Shown one piece after another: positions 1 through 7,951 of a stretch of DNA of 64,000 nucleotides. Within the stretch, counting starts at the first letter, position 1. Every line of letters starts with the position of its first letter. Where the stretch lies: assembly GCF_900102345.1 (NCBI RefSeq), contig NZ_FNKB01000001.1, forward strand, positions 1,736,001 through 1,800,000, written 5' to 3'. Made by a program: the position numbers and the translations under genes. The notes under the pieces were generated by a model, which was given only the letters and a program-made list of their open reading frames with translations, was not told the origin of the DNA and made no database searches. The stretch is from Leucobacter chromiiresistens (GTDB lineage: Bacteria; Actinomycetota; Actinomycetes; Actinomycetales; Microbacteriaceae).

Positions 1-153
1 GTCGAACTCGACGCGCTGCTCTTCGAACAGGTCGCGACGGCCGCTGCCCGAGATCGCGCTGAAGTGCGCGAAGACGTCGGATGCTCCGTCGTCGGGGGTG
101 ATGAAGCCGAAGCCCTTTTCAGAGTTGAACCATTTCACGGTGCCGGTGGCCAT
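1..153 (-). CDS. Cold-shock protein (C-terminus beyond window edge)
   Basis: The 51 visible codons encode the N-terminal three quarters of a CspA-type single-domain RNA/DNA chaperone. RNP1 appears as KGFGFITP (about residues 13-20) and RNP2 as DVFAHF (about 26-31). The latter has Ala where VFVHF is usual. A GAAGGA ribosome site lies eight bases before the ATG. Upstream, bases 154-383 hold no gene and probably supply the long leader typical of csp mRNAs. The gene is divergent from ndnR. The family call is secure; the C-terminus is not visible. Confidence 0.93.
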   Translation of the reverse strand, partial: MATGTVKWFNSEKGFGFITPDDGASDVFAHFSAISGSGRRDLFEEQRVEFD

Positions 154-383
154 ACTGTGTTTCCTTCGTGTGTTGCTGGCCGCGAGTGCGGCCGGGGTGC
201 CACGGCGACGGCGCCGACGTGGAGACTGGTAGCGTGCTGCATTTCAGCGGCAAGAAAAACGTGCTGGAGAATCCCTACGTTCGGCATTACTGGTCTTACC
301 CGTTGAGCTTATCCCACGGTTCCGGGCGGCGCGAGACCCATCTGCGCAATCGTTACCTTCCGTGACCATGCGCCGGCCGCGCT

Positions 384-411
384 TTGACTCCGCCCTCGCC
401 CCGCGTATGCT
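384..411 (+). promoter_or_regulatory. Predicted promoter of the NAD operon
   Basis: TTGACT (384-389), a 16-base spacer and TATGCT (406-411) form a recognisable sigma-70-type promoter. They would start transcription near 418, about 57 bases before the ndnR ATG. A second possible -10 (TATGGT, 415-420) lies next to it. Inferred from sequence only. Confidence 0.5.
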
Positions 412-430
412 GCTTATGGTCAGAGTGACT

Positions 431-444
431 CGAACCCCCGTTCG
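431..444. promoter_or_regulatory. Inverted repeat, candidate NdnR/NrtR operator
   Basis: CGAAC, four bases, GTTCG form a perfect dyad just downstream of the predicted transcription start and upstream of the regulator's own gene. That is a sensible place for an autorepressor site. I have not matched it to a published NrtR motif, and the half-sites are short. Confidence 0.3.
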
Positions 445-474
445 GGCGAGAGCGGGACCGAGAGGGAGGTCGAT

Positions 475-1407
475 ATGGGGTTCGCCGATGCCAGCGCGAG
501 CGAGCGGCCGTACCTGCCCCCCGCCGTCGCCGTCTCCACGGTGGCGTTCGCGCTCCGCCCGCCCCCGGGCGCGTCGACGCTGGATGAAGCAGCGCGCTCC
601 GGCGATGACGGAGCTGCCCCCGCCACGCTTTGGATCCCCCTGGTGCGGCGCACGCGCGAGCCGTTCCGCGGGCGCTGGGCGCTTCCCGGCGGGCCGACCC
701 GATGGAACGAGACGCTCACCGACACCGCGCTGCGATCGATCCGAGCCGCCGCCGGCTGCACGCCGGGCTACCTCGAGCAGCTCTACGCGTTCGGCGGCGT
801 CGAGCGCTCCGCCGACGCCGCGCGGCTGGTGACGATCGCGTACTGGGCGATGCTCGGCGAGGGCGACCTCGACGCGGCGGCAGCGGAGGACGCGGCGGAC
901 GGGGAGGCCGGCGCGGACGGCCCGGCGAGCCGCGCGGCGGGCGGCTCGGCGAGCCCCGCGGCGACCGCCCCGGGAACCGGCCGCCGCTGGGACGATCCCG
1001 GCGATCCGCCCCCGCTCCACCACCTCGATGACGGGGGCACGGACGCCGAGGGCAACGTGGCCTGGTGCTCGGCAGACCGCCTGCCCGAGCTCGCGTTCGA
1101 CCACGCCGACATCATCGCGTACGCGCTCGCCCGGTTGCGCAGCAAGACCGAGTACGCGGCCGTCGCGCACCGCTTCCTCGGGCCGATCTTCACGATCGGC
1201 CGGCTCCGAGCCGTGCACGAGGCGGTGCTCGGCGCAGCGGTCGATCCGGCCAACTTCAGGCGGCAGATGCTCGCACGGGGCGCGCTCGTCGACACCGGCG
1301 AGCGCGAGACCGGCGCGGCGCACCGCCCCGCACGGCTCTACCGATTCTCGAACGATGCAGCGCCGGAACCCCCCGACGCGCGCCCGCACTCACGGAGGTC
1401 CGCATGA
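475..1407 (+). CDS. ndnR: NrtR/NdnR-type Nudix-related repressor of NAD biosynthesis
   Basis: 310 aa. The N-terminal part (about 15-200) resembles a Nudix domain and the C-terminal part (about 215-300) the winged helix of NrtR regulators. The Nudix box (GGPTRWNETL...IRAAAG, about 72-92) lacks the catalytic REUXEE glutamates, so the domain is probably a ligand sensor rather than a hydrolase. NrtR regulators sense ADP-ribose or NAD-related ligands. A low-complexity Ala/Gly/Asp stretch (about 125-185) is inserted in the sensor domain. The start has a GAGGGAGGT ribosome site. The stop overlaps the nadA start (ATGA). The order regulator-nadA-(nadB)-nadC-nadS matches the ndnR-nadA-nadC-nadS arrangement known from Corynebacterium glutamicum, which supports the specific call. 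Confidence 0.85.
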   Translation: MGFADASASERPYLPPAVAVSTVAFALRPPPGASTLDEAARSGDDGAAPATLWIPLVRRTREPFRGRWALPGGPTRWNETLTDTALRSIRAAAGCTPGYLEQLYAFGGVERSADAARLVTIAYWAMLGEGDLDAAAAEDAADGEAGADGPASRAAGGSASPAATAPGTGRRWDDPGDPPPLHHLDDGGTDAEGNVAWCSADRLPELAFDHADIIAYALARLRSKTEYAAVAHRFLGPIFTIGRLRAVHEAVLGAAVDPANFRRQMLARGALVDTGERETGAAHRPARLYRFSNDAAPEPPDARPHSRRSA

Positions 1408-2729
1408 CCAGCGTCACCGAACTCATCACCGCCGCGGCCGCGCGCGAGCGCGAGGCCGCGGCGCCCGATCGTCGCCGCATCGCGGTCCGTCCGATCGCGC
1501 TGCGGGCGACGGGGCGCTCGACGTGCGACTCGTCGCTCCCGGAGGACCCGTGGGCGATCGATCGGGAGCCCGGGTACGGCCCGGGCGCTTCGACCGTCGA
1601 TCGCGCCCCCGCCGATGCCCCGCGTCAGGGCCCGCTGCCCGAGCGGTACACCTCGGCCACCGACGCGCAGCTCGCCTCCTGGATCTCCGCGGCTCGCGAG
1701 GAGCTCGGGTCGCGCGTGCGGATCCTCGGCCACTTCTACCAGCGCGACGAGATCGTGCAGTACGCCGATTTCGTCGGCGACTCGTTCATGCTCGCGCAGG
1801 CCGCGAAGGCGAGCCCCGAGGCGGAGGCGTTCGTGTTCTGCGGCGTGCACTTCATGGCCGAGACCGCCGACATCCTCTCCGGCGCCGATCAGGCGGTCAT
1901 CCTCCCGAACCTCGCCGCCGGCTGCTCGATGGCCGACATGGCGACGATCGACCAGGTGGAGGCGTGCTGGCGCGACCTCATGGCGGCGCTCGGCGAGAGC
2001 GAGGCCGACGGGCGCCAGTCGGTGATCCCCGTCACCTACATGAACTCCTCCGCCGCGATCAAGGCGTTCTGCGGGCGCAACGGCGGCATCGTCTGCACCT
2101 CGTCGAACGCGCGCACCGTGCTGGAGTGGGCGTTCGAGCGGGGGCAGCGCGTCGTGTTCTTCCCGGATCAGCATCTCGGGCGCAACACCGCGAAGACGAT
2201 GGGCGTCGACGAGGCGCAGATGCCGCTGTGGCGACCGCACCTTCCGCTCGGCGGCAACACGGAGCAGCAGTTGCGCGACGCGCGGGTGATCCTGTGGAAC
2301 GGGTTCTGCTCCGTGCACAAGCGCTTCACCGTGGCGCAGATCGAGCAGGCCCGCGCCGAGCATCCCGGCGTGCGGGTCGTCGTGCATCCCGAGTGCCCCG
2401 CCGCGGTGGTCGAGGCCGCCGACGGGGCGGGCTCGACGGAGTACATCCGCCGCGAGGTCGAGCGGGCGGCGCCCGGGAGCGTGATCGCGGTCGGCACGGA
2501 GATCAACCTCGTGAACCGGCTGCAGCAGCAGCGCCCCGACGTGACGGTCTTCTGCCTCGATCCCGTCGTGTGCCCGTGCTCGACGATGTACCGCATCCAC
2601 CCGGCGTACCTCGCGTGGGCGCTCGAGTCGCTGCTCGACGGCGCGACGCCGAACCGCATCACCGTGCCCGCGGGTGTGGCCGACGCCTCGCGGGTCGCTC
2701 TCGAGCGCATGCTCGCCGCGAAGCCGTGA
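1404..2729 (+). CDS. nadA: Quinolinate synthase A
   Basis: 441 aa, longer than the usual 350 or so because of an N-terminal extension of about 85 residues. The enzyme condenses iminoaspartate with dihydroxyacetone phosphate to quinolinate and uses a 4Fe-4S cluster. Candidate cluster cysteines are in FVFCGVHF (about 147), HPECP (about 330) and CPCSTMYRIHP (about 390). GHFYQRDEI and the MAETADIL region are typical of the family. The ATG overlaps the ndnR stop, and the stop overlaps the nadB GTG, so translation is probably coupled. NadS, encoded at the end of the operon, is the likely sulfur donor for its cluster. Confidence 0.96.
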   Translation: MTSVTELITAAAAREREAAAPDRRRIAVRPIALRATGRSTCDSSLPEDPWAIDREPGYGPGASTVDRAPADAPRQGPLPERYTSATDAQLASWISAAREELGSRVRILGHFYQRDEIVQYADFVGDSFMLAQAAKASPEAEAFVFCGVHFMAETADILSGADQAVILPNLAAGCSMADMATIDQVEACWRDLMAALGESEADGRQSVIPVTYMNSSAAIKAFCGRNGGIVCTSSNARTVLEWAFERGQRVVFFPDQHLGRNTAKTMGVDEAQMPLWRPHLPLGGNTEQQLRDARVILWNGFCSVHKRFTVAQIEQARAEHPGVRVVVHPECPAAVVEAADGAGSTEYIRREVERAAPGSVIAVGTEINLVNRLQQQRPDVTVFCLDPVVCPCSTMYRIHPAYLAWALESLLDGATPNRITVPAGVADASRVALERMLAAKP

Positions 2730-4510
2730 TCCTCGTCGTCGGTTCGGGGGTCGCGGGGCTCTCGGCGGCGCTCGCCGCGGTGCGGGAGGGCGGCGATGTA
2801 CTGCTCGTGACGGCGGGCGCGCTGGGCGGGCAGGGGAGTGCCGACGGCTCCGGCCCGCGACTGCTCGGCAACACCCCGCTCGCCCAGGGCGGCATCGCCG
2901 CGGCCATCGGGGCCGCGGATCGGGTCGCCGATCACTTGCGAGACACGGTGGCGGCGGGCGCGGGCCTCACGCAGCTCGACGCGGCGGAGGTGCTCGTCGT
3001 GGAGGGAGCGCGGCGCATGCGGGAGCTGCTCGATGCGGGATTCGCGGCCGATCGGGATGCGGCCGGCGGCGTCGCGCTGGGCCTGGAGGCGGCGCACGGG
3101 CGGGAGCGCATCGTGCACGCGGGCGGCGACCGCACGGGCGCGGTGCTCCACGCGCACCTGGCGAGCCGCGTCGGCGGGCTGATGCCGGAGCGGGCGCGTC
3201 GAGCGGGGGCTTCCGGCGGGACGCTGGAGGTGCGCGAGGGCGCGACGGTCGAGGCGTTGACGGTGGGGTTCGGGGCGGTGGTCGGCGCGACGGTGCGGGA
3301 TGCGCGCGGGCGGGTGTCGACGGTGCGCGCCGATGCCGTGGTGCTCGCGACCGGCGGGTACGCCTCGCTGTACCCGATGAGTTCGAATCATCCCTCCGCC
3401 CGCGGGGCCGGCGTGATGCTCGGGGCTCGTGCGGGGGCGGTGCTCGCGGACCTGGAGTTCGTGCAGTTCCACCCGACGGTGCTCGTCGAGGCCTCGGGCG
3501 CGCCCGCCGATGTGCGCACCGGAGCGCGCGCCGATGTTCGCGCCGATGTGCGCACCGACGCGCGCGCCGACCTGCGGAGTCTGCTGATCTCGGAGGCGGT
3601 GCGGGGTGCCGGTGCGGTGCTCCGCGATGCTCGGGGCGCACGGTTCATGCTCGGGCGCCATCCTCGCGCCGAGCTCGCTCCGCGCGACGTGGTCTCGCTC
3701 GAGGTGCACCGCGCGCTGGAGCGCGACGACGCCCGGGAGGTGTGGCTGGACGCGACGCCGGTGGAGCGCTCGGGTGGGCGGGGTGCGCTCGGGCGCCGGT
3801 TTCCGGGGATCTCGCGCGCCCTCGCGGCGCGGGGGATCGACTGGGCGCGCGACCCCGTTCCGGTCGCGCCGGCCGCGCATTACACGATGGGCGGGATTGC
3901 GAGCGACGCGTGGGGGCGCTCCAGCGTGCCCGGATTGTTCGCGGCCGGCGAGGTCGCGGCCACGGGCGTGCACGGCGCGAATCGGCTCGCCTCGAATTCG
4001 TTGCTCGAAGGCCTGGTGTTCGGTGCGCGTGCGGGAGTGGCGGCGGCCGCGTATCGGCCTGGCGGCGGCGCGTGGATCGCCGACGACGGCGCGCTCGCGG
4101 GTCTGATCCGCGCTGCCGAGCGCTGCGCGCTCGCGGCGGATCCCGAGCGGGGCGCCACGGCGAGCGAAGCCGAGATCGGCCGGGCGGTGGGATCGGCGCT
4201 CGGGATCGAGCGGAGCGGGGCCGGTCTCGCCCGGGCCGATCGGGTGTTCCGGCGCGGTGCGGGCGATGCGGCTCGGCTCGCGTCGGTCGTCGGCGCGGCG
4301 GCGGCGCTGCGCACCGAGTCTCGCGGCGCTCACCTGCGCGCCGACTTCCCGGGGAGCGACCCGGCCCAGGCGCGGCGTCGAGGGGTGCGGGTGATCGAAG
4401 CCGCGCCGTCGTCGGCCTCGGGCCGCGAGCGCTGCGCGGGCGGGGCCGTCTCGCTGCGCGCGCCCGCATCCGCGACCCCCCATCGTGCCGCCGAGCAGAG
4501 GAGTGCCTGA
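2726..4510 (+). CDS. nadB: L-aspartate oxidase
   Basis: 594 aa FAD enzyme oxidising L-aspartate to iminoaspartate, the NadA substrate. The protein opens directly with the dinucleotide-binding motif (VVGSGVAGLSAALAA), then LAQGGIAAA, QFHPTVL, ISEAVRGAGAVLRD and the substrate-site HYTMGGI, all typical of NadB. The GTG start overlaps the nadA stop in GTGA. An oddity is a 36-bp exact-period duplication at 3506-3577 encoding two 12-residue Arg/Asp-rich units (ADVRTGARADVR, then ADVRTDARADLR) between QFHPTVLVEASG and ISEAVRG, where the family normally has only a short loop. It makes the protein longer than the usual 530-550 aa. Confidence 0.95.
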   Translation: MILVVGSGVAGLSAALAAVREGGDVLLVTAGALGGQGSADGSGPRLLGNTPLAQGGIAAAIGAADRVADHLRDTVAAGAGLTQLDAAEVLVVEGARRMRELLDAGFAADRDAAGGVALGLEAAHGRERIVHAGGDRTGAVLHAHLASRVGGLMPERARRAGASGGTLEVREGATVEALTVGFGAVVGATVRDARGRVSTVRADAVVLATGGYASLYPMSSNHPSARGAGVMLGARAGAVLADLEFVQFHPTVLVEASGAPADVRTGARADVRADVRTDARADLRSLLISEAVRGAGAVLRDARGARFMLGRHPRAELAPRDVVSLEVHRALERDDAREVWLDATPVERSGGRGALGRRFPGISRALAARGIDWARDPVPVAPAAHYTMGGIASDAWGRSSVPGLFAAGEVAATGVHGANRLASNSLLEGLVFGARAGVAAAAYRPGGGAWIADDGALAGLIRAAERCALAADPERGATASEAEIGRAVGSALGIERSGAGLARADRVFRRGAGDAARLASVVGAAAALRTESRGAHLRADFPGSDPAQARRRGVRVIEAAPSSASGRERCAGGAVSLRAPASATPHRAAEQRSA

Positions 4511-4512
4511 GC

Positions 4513-5361
4513 ATGCTGACCCGACCGATCATCGAACGCGCGGTGCGCACCGCGCTGACCGAGGACGCCCCGTGGGGCGACCTCACCGTGGAACTCGCGA
4601 TTCCGCCGGAGCTGCATACGTCGACGCGCATCGTCGCCCGCGAGGCAGGCGTGTTCTCGGGCGGGGCGCTCGTGAGCGAGACGTTCCGGCAGGTCGACGA
4701 GCGAGTCGTCGTCGGCGATCTCGCGGCCGATGGCGCGAGCTTCGCCGCCGGCGATGTGCTGGCACGCGTTGCGGGACCGGCCCGCGGCGTGCTGACGGGT
4801 GAACGGGTGGCGTTGAACTTCGCCCAGCGGCTCAGCGGTGTGGCGACGCTGACGTCGAGGTTCGTCGCCGCCGTCGCGCATACGCCCGCGCGCATCGCGG
4901 ATACGCGGAAGACGACGCCCGGGCTGCGGGCGCTCGAGAAGGCGGCGGTGCGCGACGGGGGCGGTGCGAACCACCGCTTCGGCCTGTCCGACGCGATCAT
5001 GGTCAAGGACAATCACCTCGCCGCGCTCGGTGCGATCGATGCGGCGTCCACGACGGCGGCGCTGCGGCGGCTGCGCGAGCGTGCCGGGCACACGACGTCG
5101 ATCATCGTCGAGATCGACCGGCTCGATCAGCTCGATGCGGTGCTCGCGGCCGACGTCACCGGGGTGCTGCTCGACAACTTCGCGCTCGCCGACCTCGCGA
5201 CGGCCGTGCGGCGCATCGCGGGCCGGGTCGTCGCGGAGGCGAGCGGCGGCGTGACGCTCGACACCGTCGCGGGGATCGCCGAGACGGGCGTCGACGTGAT
5301 CTCGGTGGGCCGTCTGACTCACGGTGCGCGCGCCCTCGACCTCGGCCTCGACGCCGACTGA
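4513..5361 (+). CDS. nadC: Nicotinate-nucleotide pyrophosphorylase (quinolinate phosphoribosyltransferase)
   Basis: 282 aa, the usual length. It converts quinolinate and PRPP to nicotinate mononucleotide. Seen in order: EDAPWGDLT near the N-terminus, FAQRLSGVATLT, the RKTTPGLRALEK phosphate/substrate loop, NHRFGLSDAIMVKDNH, and the C-terminal barrel motifs LLDNF and EASGGV with ISVGRLTH. The ATG lies two bases after the nadB stop. Confidence 0.97.
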   Translation: MLTRPIIERAVRTALTEDAPWGDLTVELAIPPELHTSTRIVAREAGVFSGGALVSETFRQVDERVVVGDLAADGASFAAGDVLARVAGPARGVLTGERVALNFAQRLSGVATLTSRFVAAVAHTPARIADTRKTTPGLRALEKAAVRDGGGANHRFGLSDAIMVKDNHLAALGAIDAASTTAALRRLRERAGHTTSIIVEIDRLDQLDAVLAADVTGVLLDNFALADLATAVRRIAGRVVAEASGGVTLDTVAGIAETGVDVISVGRLTHGARALDLGLDAD

Positions 5362-5364
5362 GGC

Positions 5365-6642
5365 ATGCGCATGCACGATGCAGTCGAGCGCGGGGCGTCG
5401 ACCCGATCGGCCGAGCGGGTCGACGAGGCCGCGGCGGCGCTCCCGCGCACCCGGGACGACGGCTACCTCGACGCCGCTGCGACGGCGCCGCTGCGCCCGG
5501 AGGCGCGGGCGGCGATGATCGCGGCGCTCGACGACGGTGCGGCCAATGCGTCGAGCGTGCACCAGGCCGGTCATCACGCGCGCGCCCGGGTCGAGAGCGC
5601 TCGCGCGGAGATCGCCGCCGCGTTCGGGGCGCGACCCGCCGAGGTGACGTTCACGTCGGGCGGCACCGAGGCGAACACGCTCGCGATCGTCGGGCTCGCG
5701 CTCGCGAACCCGCGCGGGCGGCATCTGGTGACCACGCCGCTCGAGCACGCCTCCGTGCTCGAGAGCTGCCGCTTTCTCGAGCGCGTCTTCGGCTTCGCGG
5801 TCGACCTGGCGGAGGTCGACGCCTCGGGGCGGGTGCGCCCCGCCTCCATCGCGGCGCTGGTGCGGCCCGATACGACGCTGGTCTCCGTGGGCCTCGCCAA
5901 CGCCGAGGTCGGCACGGTGCAGCATCTCGCGGAGTACACCGGCATCGTGCGCGCGAGCGGGGCGCTCATGCACACGGACGCGGTGCAGGCCGCTGCAGCG
6001 CTCCCGGTGCGGTTCGAGGCGGGCGCAGACGGCGGCTGGCCGGGGCCGGGGATCGACGCGATGACGCTCGCCGGCCACAAGTTCGGCGGGCCGCAGGGCA
6101 CGGGGGCGCTGCTGCTGCGCTCGGGCATCGCCGTGGAGCCCGTGCTCCACGGCGGCGGGCAGGAGCACAGCCGTCGCGCCGGTACCGAGAATGTGGCGGG
6201 CATCGCGGGGTTCGCCGCGGCGGTGCGGGCGTCGCGCCTGCAGCTCGGCTCGCAGGGGGTCGCCCTCATGGCGTCGCGGGATCTGCTCATCGAGCGGATG
6301 CTGCGCGAGGTGCCGGGCGCGAGTCTGACGGGGCATCGCACGGAGCGACTCCCGGGCCATGCCTCGTTCGTCGTCGAGGGCGTGAGCGGGGAGTCGCTCC
6401 TCGTAGCACTCGATGCCGCCGGGTTCGCGGTGTCTTCGGGCTCAGCGTGCTCGGCCGGTGCGAACGAGCCGTCTCCCGTGCTGCTCGCCCTCGGGCTCTC
6501 AGCCGATCTTGCGCAGACGGGCCTCCGGTTCACCCTGCCCCGCCCCGTGAGCGGCGCGGCGATCGACCGCATCATCGGGGTGCTGCGGGCCGAGACGGAG
6601 CATGCGTCGCGTCGCCGCGGCGCGCGAACCCGGCGGCGCTAA
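5365..6642 (+). CDS. nadS: NifS/IscS-like cysteine desulfurase of the NAD operon
   Basis: 425 aa PLP enzyme. The PLP lysine is in LAGHKFGGPQGTG, the substrate cysteine in SSGSACSAG, and the cofactor region in TSGGTEANT. Its place at the end of a NAD operon, four bases after nadC, matches nadS of corynebacteria, whose product is thought to supply sulfur to the NadA cluster; the role here is inferred from context. The N-terminus has about 30 extra residues before GYLDAAATAPL. A second ATG six bases downstream is an alternative start. The 3' end overlaps the convergent DUF4192 gene by 71 bp. Confidence 0.88.
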   Translation: MRMHDAVERGASTRSAERVDEAAAALPRTRDDGYLDAAATAPLRPEARAAMIAALDDGAANASSVHQAGHHARARVESARAEIAAAFGARPAEVTFTSGGTEANTLAIVGLALANPRGRHLVTTPLEHASVLESCRFLERVFGFAVDLAEVDASGRVRPASIAALVRPDTTLVSVGLANAEVGTVQHLAEYTGIVRASGALMHTDAVQAAAALPVRFEAGADGGWPGPGIDAMTLAGHKFGGPQGTGALLLRSGIAVEPVLHGGGQEHSRRAGTENVAGIAGFAAAVRASRLQLGSQGVALMASRDLLIERMLREVPGASLTGHRTERLPGHASFVVEGVSGESLLVALDAAGFAVSSGSACSAGANEPSPVLLALGLSADLAQTGLRFTLPRPVSGAAIDRIIGVLRAETEHASRRRGARTRRR

Positions 6643-7813
6643 ACGGACGGGCGATCGGCGTCGACGCGAGTCGCCGTACCATGCGGGAGAGCTCGTGCGA
6701 CGGGTCGATCGTCAGGGCCGCCGCGAGGTGGCGCTGCGCGACCGTCTGACTGCCGCGCAGCCACCACAACCAGGCGCTCATCGCGAGGAGACCGGGGCGC
6801 TGCGGCTCGGGCGCCTCGGCGACGGCGTCGAGCACCCGTTCGCCCACGGCCGCCAGTCGCGCGTGCTCCATGAACTCGGGGCAGATGCCGGTGAGGATGC
6901 GAAGGATCGACCATCCCGGCGCGTCGTCGGATGGCGTCTCGACGGGCACTCCGGCGAACCTGCCCGTCGGGAACTCGCGGGCGAGCTCGAGCGGGAACTC
7001 CGGGCGCGTGAGGAGGCCGAGTGCGAGCACGAGCCAGCGATCGGAGTGCTGACAGCACCGGATGAGGCGCGCGGTCGCGCCGACGCTCAGCGGTGATTCC
7101 TCCCGCAGCTCGTGTGCGACCTGCGCGGTCTCGGAGATCCACCGGAAGTGGGCGAGCGCAGTGCTCCCGGGCTCGGAGCGGTGCGGGGGGACGCCCTCCG
7201 AGCCCGGGAGGTCGAGGGGGCGGTGCCGTTCGAGCTCGGCCGTCACCGCGGCGATCCGCTCGGGGAGCGCGTCGGGGATGCGTCCCAGCTCGGCGAGCGG
7301 GACGGGCGGGTCGGCACCCCGCAGCGGGCCGCGTGCGACGGAGCTCTCGGCGATCTCGCTCAGCGGGCGCGGTGCGGATGACGCGCGCGGATCGAGGAGG
7401 CTCGCCCACCCGTCCGCAGCGACGACGCACAGATCCCGAATCTCGGCTCCGTCGCGCCGCAGCCGCCGCTCCAGCCGACGGGCGAGGCGCTGCCACGGGG
7501 GACTGCCGTCGGCGGCGAATACGGCACTGCTCGTGATGACGATCGCCAGCGTCGCCGGCGCGCCGTGCGACGCGGCGAGGTCGCGGGCGAGCTCGCTCGC
7601 GAAGTCGAGGAGTGCGAGTGTTTCGCGGGGCTCCTCGTGCGGAGGCAGATCCGCGCGCACCACCGTGTCGGAGCGCGACCCTGCGAAGCCGACGAGGAAC
7701 ACGCTGTCGGTCGCGGTGAACCCCGTGACGTGGGGGAGGGCGGCGAGGAAGTCGGCCGAGCCGCCGCAGCGGATGATGGTTCGCGAGTCGTTCGATGGAG
7801 TCGAGAGGGTCAT
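6572..7813 (-). CDS. DUF4192 family protein
   Basis: 413 aa from the chosen ATG. This actinobacterial family has no assigned function. Visible signatures are IRCGGSADFLAALPHVTGFTATDS with FLVGF near the N-terminus, and the C-terminal PGLLAMSAWLWWLRG followed by RHLAAALTIDPSH. There is no signal peptide or obvious membrane segment, so it is probably cytosolic. I chose the ATG at 7813 rather than upstream codons because the family homology begins a few residues later. CAGGAT stands six bases before it and could act as a weak ribosome site or a -10 element. The stop lies inside nadS. Confidence 0.8.
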   Translation of the reverse strand: MTLSTPSNDSRTIIRCGGSADFLAALPHVTGFTATDSVFLVGFAGSRSDTVVRADLPPHEEPRETLALLDFASELARDLAASHGAPATLAIVITSSAVFAADGSPPWQRLARRLERRLRRDGAEIRDLCVVAADGWASLLDPRASSAPRPLSEIAESSVARGPLRGADPPVPLAELGRIPDALPERIAAVTAELERHRPLDLPGSEGVPPHRSEPGSTALAHFRWISETAQVAHELREESPLSVGATARLIRCCQHSDRWLVLALGLLTRPEFPLELAREFPTGRFAGVPVETPSDDAPGWSILRILTGICPEFMEHARLAAVGERVLDAVAEAPEPQRPGLLAMSAWLWWLRGSQTVAQRHLAAALTIDPSHELSRMVRRLASTPIARPFSAAGFARRGDATHAPSRPAAPR

Positions 7814-7920
7814 GCATCGATCCTGCGCGGTTCCGGGCAGCTCGGGCCGGTTGTCCACAGAAGTCGGCCGGGCGCGGGCGGTGCCCGGGCAGCGTCCACC
7901 CTGTGAGCGGAGATCGGGCA

Positions 7921-7950
7921 CCGCGCCGCACCGCGCCGCACCGCCCGGCG
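7921..7950. repeat. Short GC direct repeat
   Basis: Two perfect copies of CCGCGCCGCA and a partial third in the 138-bp gap between the flavoprotein stop and the DUF4192 start. Apart from this and a lone TTGTCCACA at 7851-7859, I see nothing functional in the gap. Confidence 0.5.
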
Positions 7951-7951
7951 C

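Noticed and set aside
244..1389. Minus-strand frame of 381 codons opposite ndnR
   Set aside because: Arginine-rich low-complexity translation with no ribosome site; ndnR opposite has recognisable domains and operon context.
7851..7859. TTGTCCACA, a perfect DnaA box
   Set aside because: A single box with no cluster, no AT-rich region and no dnaA/dnaN nearby; chance occurrence is likely, so no origin is claimed.
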